Below are positions 6,825 to 11,730 of a stretch of DNA of 11,730 nt, one piece after another. The stretch's first letter is position 1. The number at the start of each line of letters is the position of its first letter. The stretch is from contig JAEWWQ010000450.1 of the NCBI GenBank assembly GCA_023458855.1, positions 1-11,730 on the forward strand, written 5' to 3'. The translations under genes were made by a program, and so were the position numbers. Below the pieces are notes generated by a model, which ran no database searches, was not told where the DNA came from, and saw only the letters and a program-made list of their open reading frames with translations. The DNA is from Bacillota bacterium (lineage in GTDB: Bacteria; Bacillota; Clostridia; Lachnospirales; Lachnospiraceae).

Positions 6825-7505
6825 TTAGAAAAATTCGCATCCGAGGACTTTCAGTTTTTCATCGATCCACGGTTTTTCGATTTCTTTTCCGCTCTTTAAG
6901 ATTTCCTGCCATCCGCTTTCGATTTCTTTTATTTTTTCGACCTTTTCCAGTAATTCTTCGGCTTCTTCAGGTTTGATCACTACAATACCATCCAGATCAC
7001 CAACAATAATATCACCGGGATTGATCACTTGCCCGCACATAGCAACAGGAACATTGATTTCCCCCGGACCATTCTTATAGGGACCATTTGGGATGACGCC
7101 TTTTGCGTATACAGCAAAATCAGTATAGGTACGAAGTGTTTCACGATCACGGATACAGCCATCAACCACAAATCCTCTGACACCGGCAGCACGGGCTTCT
7201 GTGCTCATGATCTCACCGCAGAGCGCACGATTCATTCCACCGGCAGCCTGAATGATAAGAACGTCACCCGGTTGTACCATCTTTAGTGCTTTTAAGAACA
7301 TTAGATTATCACCTTCAGAACAGCGAACGGTAAAAGCGGTTCCTACCATATGGGAATCATTGATAGGAATTAATGAGCTGTCCAGAGCAGCGATACGATT
7401 CATACAGTCATCCAGATTTGCTACAGGAATTCCCTCGAAGCGTTTTACTAACGCAGGATCTGGTCTATTAATTTTTGTGTAAATTCTACATCCTATGTTT
7501 GCCAT
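6825..7505 (-). CDS. RraA family protein (HMG aldolase / oxaloacetate decarboxylase-like)
   Basis: Member of the RraA/4-hydroxy-4-methyl-2-oxoglutarate aldolase family, often mislabelled as menaquinone methyltransferase. Enzymatic members are metal-dependent class II aldolases that cleave or decarboxylate 2-oxoacids such as 4-carboxy-4-hydroxy-2-oxoadipate or oxaloacetate. The 226-residue product shows the family core: GGMNRALCGEIMSTEA (89-104), the signature GVRGFVVDGCIRD (108-120) with Arg119-Asp120 in the substrate/metal site, and GDIIVGDLDGIVVI (164-177). The basic and acidic residues expected of an aldolase are present, which argues against the non-enzymatic RNase E inhibitor role. GGAGG lies about seven bases before the ATG. 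It is the first gene of a leftward pair and is divergent from the oxoprolinase-like operon. It could act on an oxoacid from the aminotransferase; the substrate is unproven. Confidence 0.85.
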   Translation of the reverse strand: MANIGCRIYTKINRPDPALVKRFEGIPVANLDDCMNRIAALDSSLIPINDSHMVGTAFTVRCSEGDNLMFLKALKMVQPGDVLIIQAAGGMNRALCGEIMSTEARAAGVRGFVVDGCIRDRETLRTYTDFAVYAKGVIPNGPYKNGPGEINVPVAMCGQVINPGDIIVGDLDGIVVIKPEEAEELLEKVEKIKEIESGWQEILKSGKEIEKPWIDEKLKVLGCEFF

Positions 7506-7548
7506 TTTATTTCCTCCATATCAAAGATAAAATTTTGTATTCCTTCAA

Positions 7549-7578
7549 ATTTTAACAAACCCAAATATATATTTCCAA
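7549..7578 (-). promoter_or_regulatory. Probable promoter for the leftward RraA-like / dehydrogenase pair
   Basis: Read on the minus strand, TTGGAA (7573-7578) and TAAAAT (7549-7554) are separated by 18 bases, placing a transcription start near 7542, about 37 bases before the ATG. The surrounding DNA is very AT-rich, so the assignment is moderate. Confidence 0.5.
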
Positions 7579-7697
7579 TTAATTAAATTACTGTTTAATA
7601 TAGAAAATGTTTATAATTAAAAAGTGTAATAGAATACCAGAATAAATAGAAAATATTAATATATTAAAATAATAATATTTATTTTTCTTTGGGAAAG
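7579..7697. other. AT-rich control region between divergent operons
   Basis: No coding potential is seen. The stretch is almost entirely A/T with several short palindromic runs such as AATTAATT and alternating AATATT blocks. It lies between the two divergent promoters, so it may act as an UP element, a bent segment or a regulator binding region. I cannot name a specific site. Confidence 0.4.
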
Positions 7698-7715
7698 CTG
7701 CATGCTATAATGCAG
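7698..7715 (+). promoter_or_regulatory. Extended -10 promoter inside an inverted repeat
   Basis: TATAAT (7706-7711) is preceded by TG at the extended -10 position (TGCTATAAT). No good -35 box is visible at 17 bases. CTGCAT (7698-7703) and ATGCAG (7710-7715) are perfect inverted arms centred on the -10, so a dimeric regulator bound there would cover the promoter. Transcription would start near 7718. Confidence 0.6.
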
Positions 7716-7742
7716 AAAACCAGGAAAAAAACAGAACATTGA

Positions 7743-7800
7743 AAAAGAGAGTGACAAAGGTGTTGCGGAAAATTCCTGTCGTCATTCTCTTTTCTTTTAT
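7743..7800 (+). terminator. Leader terminator or attenuator upstream of the pxpB-like gene
   Basis: AAAAGAGAGTGAC (7743-7755) pairs with GTCATTCTCTTTT (7781-7793), with 12 Watson-Crick pairs and one G-U pair, followed by a T-rich tract (TTTTCTTTTATTT). The 25-base apical part contains a smaller GGAA/TTCC pairing. It lies between the extended -10 promoter and the first rightward gene with no gene upstream on this strand. It would therefore stop transcripts before the operon unless read-through is regulated, or it would end a short independent RNA. Confidence 0.7.
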
Positions 7801-7846
7801 TTAAAAAGTAAAAGGTAATGTATCTATAGTAACGGAGGTGAGAAAA

Positions 7847-8578
7847 ATTAGTATTCGATTTTTAGTAGCAGGAGATTGCGCAGTATCGGTTCACTTTGGA
7901 GAGGAAATTAGTCTTGAAACAAATAACAAGGTCCGCAGTCTTTATGAAAATCTGAAGGAACAGCCAATTGAAGGAATAACAGAGATGGTTCCTACCTATT
8001 GCTCGCTGATGATTCATTACAGACCTGAAATCGTCAGATACACAGAATTGGCAGATCAGATAGAACCACGGATAATGCAAATGGAAAGCCAGTCAGATGC
8101 AAAGGAATATGTTGTAGAGATTCCGTTGTTATATGGAGGAGAAGTAGGGATTGATTTAGAGGACTGCGCCAAAATGGAAAATATGAGCGTGGAGGAATTT
8201 ATTAAAGTACATTCGCAGAGCGATTATTATGTCTATATGCTCGGCTTTGCACCGGGACATGCTTACACAGCAAGATTTGAAAATCCTTTCCATTTTAAGA
8301 GAAGAAATACTCCAAGAGTAAGTATTCCGGGGAATTGTGTTGTTGTGGCAGGGAACCAGTCAAATATGATTCCCTTTCAACAGCCATGTGGCTGGAATAT
8401 CATTGGTGCACTGCCGGTAGATGTATGTGATTATAACAGAGCTGACCCGTTTCTGGTACATGCGGGAGACTGGGTAAGATATATCCCGATTAATGAGACG
8501 GAATATCGGCAAATCCGGAAACAGGTACTTGCAGGAAGCTATCAATGCAGGAGATTCGAGAGGGAGGTGAAAAGTTGA
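7847..8578 (+). CDS. PxpB/KipI-family protein (5-oxoprolinase subunit B-like), probable ATT start
   Basis: Member of the KipI/allophanate hydrolase subunit 1 family. PxpB acts with PxpC and PxpA in ATP-dependent opening of 5-oxoproline to glutamate. About 243 residues, normal for the family. Start choice: the only conventional start is GTG at 7838, but it is the last part of the Shine-Dalgarno sequence GGAGG (7834-7838) itself. ATT at 7847 lies eight bases after GGAGG and gives the family-like N-terminus (M)SIRFLVAGDCAV, so I infer a rare ATT start. Visible: EIPLLYGGE (91-99), GFAPGHAY (133-140), TPRVSIPG (155-162), AGNQSNMIP (168-176), PCGWNIIG (180-187). The usual family forms are GF-x-PGFPYL, PAGSVGI, GxQTGxYP and PGGW, so several active-region residues differ. 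Its stop overlaps the next gene's start. Confidence 0.8.
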   Translation: MSIRFLVAGDCAVSVHFGEEISLETNNKVRSLYENLKEQPIEGITEMVPTYCSLMIHYRPEIVRYTELADQIEPRIMQMESQSDAKEYVVEIPLLYGGEVGIDLEDCAKMENMSVEEFIKVHSQSDYYVYMLGFAPGHAYTARFENPFHFKRRNTPRVSIPGNCVVVAGNQSNMIPFQQPCGWNIIGALPVDVCDYNRADPFLVHAGDWVRYIPINETEYRQIRKQVLAGSYQCRRFEREVKS

Positions 8579-9519
8579 GTATTTATTTCGAAGAGGGCGG
8601 AATTCTGACTACTGTTCAGGATGAAGGCAGATATGGATATCAGCAGTCAGGCGTATCACCGGCGGGTCCGATGGATGCACGTGCATTTCATATTGCGAAT
8701 ATTCTGGTGGGCAATGATATGGGAGAAAGTGCTCTGGAAATTACCTATATGGGTCCAAAGATACAGTTCCAGGAGACAAATATAATTGCCATAACAGGAG
8801 GTGATCTACAGCCACGCATTGATGGAATGGAAGTACCTATGTATGAAGCCATACGGGTAGAAGCCGGGATGAAATTATCGTTTATGGGTCCGCGGAATGG
8901 ATGCAGAGGCTATATCGCGTTTGCAGGGGGACTGGATGTGCCGGTCGTGATGGGAAGTAAGACTACGCTTGTCAGAAATCATATGGGTGGAGTAGACGGA
9001 AGAAAACTGGAAAAAGGTGATAAAATCGATTTTTGTTGCGCAAAAACAGAACTGCCGAATTGGGAACTCAGAAAGGTAGCGAAGCCTGTCTATCCTGCCA
9101 GGGAGATTGTTCTCAGAGTTGTGTTAGGACCTCAGGAGGATCAGTTTGACCGAGATGGAATTCGCCGTTTTTTCTGGAACAGTGCAGTCATTACCAATGA
9201 ATTCGACCGCATGGGGTGCAGACTGGAAAGAGAGCCGATGTCCCAGCTGGGAGATGGAAATATTATTTCTGACGGAATATCATGTGGTGCTATACAGGTG
9301 CCTGCAGATGGGAAACCGATTATTATGCTGGTAGACAGGCAGACGACCGGCGGATATCCAAAGATTGGAAATGTAATTTCGGTCGATTTACCGAAACTGG
9401 CACAGGCGCAGCCTGGATTTAAGATATATTTTGTGCAGATCAGTCTTGAACTGGCACAGGATTTGTATATAAGAGAACGAAAAGAACTTGCTGATTTCGC
9501 GAACAGATTGAGAGGGTAA
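8575..9519 (+). CDS. pxpC: PxpC/KipA-family protein (5-oxoprolinase subunit C-like)
   Basis: Biotin-dependent carboxylase-like/allophanate hydrolase subunit 2 family, the partner of PxpB. I place the start at TTG 8575: AGGGAGG (8561-8567) is seven bases upstream, and the TTGA overlaps the pxpB-like stop TGA by four bases. An ATG at 8545 inside pxpB has a weaker site and would add ten residues unlike the family start. The 314 residues show ILTTVQDEGRYGYQQSGV (10-27), SPAGPMDARA (28-37), a GSKTT block (127-131, usually GSRST), LRVVLGPQEDQF (180-191), DRMGCRLE (211-218), GAIQVPADGKP (238-248) and LVDRQTTGGYPKIG (252-265). These last blocks are hallmark positions of the family and are intact. It is translationally coupled to pxpB, and PxpB/PxpC are expected to form a complex. 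Confidence 0.88.
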   Translation: MSIYFEEGGILTTVQDEGRYGYQQSGVSPAGPMDARAFHIANILVGNDMGESALEITYMGPKIQFQETNIIAITGGDLQPRIDGMEVPMYEAIRVEAGMKLSFMGPRNGCRGYIAFAGGLDVPVVMGSKTTLVRNHMGGVDGRKLEKGDKIDFCCAKTELPNWELRKVAKPVYPAREIVLRVVLGPQEDQFDRDGIRRFFWNSAVITNEFDRMGCRLEREPMSQLGDGNIISDGISCGAIQVPADGKPIIMLVDRQTTGGYPKIGNVISVDLPKLAQAQPGFKIYFVQISLELAQDLYIRERKELADFANRLRG

Positions 9520-9522
9520 AAA

Positions 9523-10278
9523 ATGTATACAGTTGATTTAAATAGTGATATGGGTGAAAGTTTTGGAGCATATACAATTGGCGGGGATGATGAAATCATT
9601 AAATATGTGACTGCCGCAAACGTTGCCTGCGGATGGCATGCAGGAGACCCAATGGTCATGGATAAAGTTGTTAAAATGGCAAAAGAAAGAAATGTAGTTG
9701 TGGGAGCACATCCGGGATATCCGGATTTAATGGGATTTGGAAGAAGGCAGATGAAGCTTTCCCCAGCCGAAGTCAAAAATTATATGAAATACCAGATTGG
9801 AGCGTTAATGGCCTTTACACAGAGTGAGGGACTAAAACTTCATCATGTGGCTCCGCATGGAGCACTTGGAAATCTTTGTCAGTATGACAGAGAAGTATCA
9901 AAAGCAATCTGTGAGGCAGTGTATGAAATAGATCCGGAACTGATTATTTATTATTGCGCTGGTGCTGTTCTGGGAGAAGAAGCAGAAAAAATGGGGCTTA
10001 AAACAGCCGCTGAAATTTTCGCTGACAGGGCATACATGGATGATTTATCGCTGGTTCCAAGAAAAATGGAAGGTTCTATGATTACGGATGAAGAGATTGC
10101 AATTGAAAGATGCGTTCGTATGATCAAAGAAGGAAAAGTGACATCTATTAATGGAAAAGAACTTGCTATAAAAGGTGATACGCTGTGTGTTCATGGAGAT
10201 GGACCAAAAGCGTTAGCGTTCGTTCAGCGAATAAGAGAAAGATTTGAGCAGGAAGGTATCAAAATTCAAAGTATGTAA
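9523..10278 (+). CDS. pxpA: PxpA/LamB-YcsF family protein (5-oxoprolinase subunit A-like)
   Basis: Third subunit of the prokaryotic 5-oxoprolinase system, which in other bacteria couples ATP hydrolysis to lactam opening. The 251-residue length is standard. Clear family blocks: DLNSDMGESFGAY (5-17), NVACGWHAGDPMVM (33-46), GAHPGYPDLMGFGRR (61-75), APHGALGN (110-117), EIFADRAY (164-171) and CVHGDGPKAL (222-231). The histidine and aspartate positions typical of this TIM-barrel-like fold are kept. The usual KPHGALYN reads APHGALGN here, replacing a lysine and a tyrosine that are common in the family. The gene follows pxpC by only three bases, with GAGAGGG upstream of its ATG. Function as a 5-oxoprolinase is inferred from family and gene order; a related lactam or cyclic ureide is possible. 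Confidence 0.88.
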   Translation: MYTVDLNSDMGESFGAYTIGGDDEIIKYVTAANVACGWHAGDPMVMDKVVKMAKERNVVVGAHPGYPDLMGFGRRQMKLSPAEVKNYMKYQIGALMAFTQSEGLKLHHVAPHGALGNLCQYDREVSKAICEAVYEIDPELIIYYCAGAVLGEEAEKMGLKTAAEIFADRAYMDDLSLVPRKMEGSMITDEEIAIERCVRMIKEGKVTSINGKELAIKGDTLCVHGDGPKALAFVQRIRERFEQEGIKIQSM

Positions 10279-10304
10279 AAAATGAATTATAAGGGAGAAA
10301 AGAA

Positions 10305-11480
10305 ATGATGAAAGAAGCAGAAAGAATGGACAATCTTCCATTCTCCGGGATCAGAGTGGTAATGGAAAAGGCAACCAAAATGCAGAATGAGGGTAGAAAA
10401 ATTATTCATCTTGAAATCGGAAGACCGGATTTTGATACACCACAGGTAATTAAAGATGCCTGTTATAAGAGCATTGAAAAGGGAAATGTATTCTACACAT
10501 CGAATTACGGAACACCGGAACTTCGTACCGCAATTGCAGAAAAATTAAAAAGAGAAAATAACGTAGGATATGATCCTTCCGAAATTTTAGTAACAATTGG
10601 TGTTGGGGAAGGTACCTACGCATCCTTTGGTGCATTCTTAGAACCTGGGGATGAAGTTCTGGTTCCGGATCCGGTCTGGCTGAATTATATCCACGTTCCT
10701 AATTTTTTCGGAGCTAAGCCGGTAGCGTATCATCTGAAAGAAGAAAATGATTTTCAATTAGATATGGAAGAAATTAAAGGACTGATTACGGATAAGACAA
10801 AAATGATCGTCATTATTACACCCAATAATCCAACGGGCGGCGTGTTAAATTATGATACTTTAACGGAATTATCAAGGGTTGTCATTGAACATGATCTGAC
10901 AGTTGTGTCAGATGAAATCTATGAAAAATTAATCTATGATGATGAAAAGCATATTAGTATTGCATCTTTACCAGGAATGAAAGAACGTACGATTACATTG
11001 AATGGATTTTCCAAAGCATATTCCATGACGGGATGGAGGCTCGGCTATATGGCGGCTCCGAAAGAGATTATTCAGAGCACGGTACGGATTCATCAGTATA
11101 TCAATACCTGTGCATCCTCATTCGTGCAGGAAGCCGGAATTACTGCACTTCAGAAGGCACAGCCGGATGTAGATGAGATGGTTATTGAATATCAGAGAAG
11201 AAGAGATTATGTAGTGGATGCAATTAACAAAATAAAGGGCTTAAGCTGTCGTAAACCGAAGGGTGCCTTTTACATCTTTGTAAATATCAAAGAACTGGGC
11301 AGGACATCTATGGAAGTGGCGGAGTATCTTCTGGAGCATGCAGGGGTAGCCGTTGTTCCCGGCAGTGCATTTGGAGCAAGCGGTGAGGGCTATGTGCGTC
11401 TCTCCTATGCAAACAGTTATGAGAATTTAGTAGAAGCATGTGACAAGATGAAAGAGGCGGTTGAATCATTACATAAATAA
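10305..11480 (+). CDS. PLP-dependent aminotransferase, class I/II (aspartate/aromatic type)
   Basis: Cytosolic fold-type I aminotransferase moving an amino group between an amino acid and a 2-oxoacid. In 391 residues the PLP-binding set is complete: PNNPTG with Asn175 (173-178), SDEIYE with Asp203 and Tyr206 (202-207), the Schiff-base lysine Lys237 in NGFSKAYSMTGWR, Arg245 in the same block, and the substrate-carboxylate arginine Arg365 in YVRLSYANS. The N-terminal IGRPDFDTP (38-46) replaces the commoner IGEPDF glutamate with arginine. Two consecutive ATGs (10305, 10308) share the ribosome site GGGAG. The 26-base gap after pxpA suggests co-transcription. In context it probably accepts the amino acid released by the oxoprolinase-like complex, for example glutamate, giving a 2-oxoacid for the divergent RraA-like or dehydrogenase enzymes. 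Substrate specificity cannot be read off. Confidence 0.87.
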   Translation: MMKEAERMDNLPFSGIRVVMEKATKMQNEGRKIIHLEIGRPDFDTPQVIKDACYKSIEKGNVFYTSNYGTPELRTAIAEKLKRENNVGYDPSEILVTIGVGEGTYASFGAFLEPGDEVLVPDPVWLNYIHVPNFFGAKPVAYHLKEENDFQLDMEEIKGLITDKTKMIVIITPNNPTGGVLNYDTLTELSRVVIEHDLTVVSDEIYEKLIYDDEKHISIASLPGMKERTITLNGFSKAYSMTGWRLGYMAAPKEIIQSTVRIHQYINTCASSFVQEAGITALQKAQPDVDEMVIEYQRRRDYVVDAINKIKGLSCRKPKGAFYIFVNIKELGRTSMEVAEYLLEHAGVAVVPGSAFGASGEGYVRLSYANSYENLVEACDKMKEAVESLHK

Positions 11481-11500
11481 AATATACAAGGAGAAGGAAA

Positions 11501-11730
11501 ATGGATAACAAAAGCGGAAAAAAAGAAATGTCTCTCATTAAAAAAATGATGATTGCACTTGTTGGGGGTATTGTAATAGGTTCAGGATTTCTACTATTAC
11601 ATCAGCAGTTAATTGCATCAGGAAATGACGCAGTATGGTCAGTAATTAATAGTATTTTGTTTCAGGATATTACAACAGCGGCAGGTGTAAAGGCACTAGG
11701 AATTTTCTATATCATGCGGCAGCTGTTCAT
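11501..11730 (+). CDS. Probable dicarboxylate/amino acid:cation symporter, 3' end outside window
   Basis: Open reading frame from ATG 11501, preceded by AAGGAGAAGG at four to eleven bases and 20 bases after the aminotransferase stop; it runs off the window after 76 codons. The visible N-terminus is MDNKSGKKEMSLIKKMM, then a hydrophobic glycine-rich helix (about residues 17-34, LVGGIVIGSGFLLL), a polar loop, and a second hydrophobic segment near the cut end (KALGIFYIMRQLF). The layout of a positively charged start, a short first helix with G-x-x-x-G spacing and then a second helix resembles sodium- or proton-coupled dicarboxylate/glutamate symporters (DAACS family). This is inference from a short fragment. 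A transporter at the end of an amino-acid catabolic operon would supply its substrate. Confidence 0.55.
   Translation, partial: MDNKSGKKEMSLIKKMMIALVGGIVIGSGFLLLHQQLIASGNDAVWSVINSILFQDITTAAGVKALGIFYIMRQLF

Noticed and set aside
7801..7829. Second promoter (TTAAAA-17-TATAGT) close to the pxpB-like gene
   Set aside because: Transcription would start at about the ribosome binding site, leaving no usable leader; the boxes are weak in very AT-rich DNA.
8545..8574. ATG 8545 as the pxpC start
   Set aside because: It would add ten residues unlike the family N-terminus, while TTG 8575 has a strong GGGAGG site and the typical TTGA stop-start overlap.
9141..9776. 211-codon open frame on the minus strand opposite pxpC/pxpA
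   Set aside because: It lies fully antisense to two well-supported genes, has no ribosome site seen, and its translation is low-complexity Ser/Pro/Ile-rich with no recognisable motif.

Overview
The window looks like chromosomal DNA from a low-to-moderate-GC Firmicute, most likely a gut clostridium of the Lachnospiraceae type. This is inferred from the strong GGAGG-type ribosome binding sites, AT-rich intergenic DNA, use of TTG as well as ATG starts, and gene content; no marker gene fixes the species.

Layout. Positions 1-436 carry the 3' part of a signal peptidase II (lspA-like) gene, closed by a strong terminator. Positions 513-762 hold a roughly 250-bp nested inverted-repeat element with no protein gene, a candidate MITE-like element or structured RNA. 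Next is a minus-strand carbamate kinase (767-1702) with unusual glycine-loop residues; a partial second copy of the element's end lies upstream of it (1756-1815). A consensus sigma-A promoter with a downstream palindrome precedes cysK (2034-2969). Behind cysK a separate promoter drives a complete methionine-type ABC importer, metN-metI-metQ (3123-5729), ending in a perfect terminator shared with converging genes. These four genes form a sulfur amino-acid block: uptake of methionine-like substrates and cysteine synthesis.

Positions 5792-11730 form a divergent catabolic locus around an AT-rich control region of about 340 bp (7506-7846). Leftward run an RraA-type aldolase/decarboxylase-like gene and a D-2-hydroxyacid dehydrogenase. 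Rightward runs a tight operon: pxpB-like, pxpC-like, pxpA-like (the ATP-dependent 5-oxoprolinase family), a class I aminotransferase, and the start of a probable dicarboxylate/amino-acid:cation symporter cut by the window end. The simplest reading is uptake or cleavage of a lactam or related compound to an amino acid, transamination to a 2-oxoacid, then decarboxylation/aldol cleavage or reduction to a 2-hydroxyacid. PxpB and PxpA both depart from the usual family motifs, so the substrate may not be 5-oxoproline. The rightward operon has a leader with a terminator-like hairpin between promoter and first gene, and its first gene appears to start at ATT.

No rRNA, tRNA, CRISPR array, transposase or phage gene was seen.
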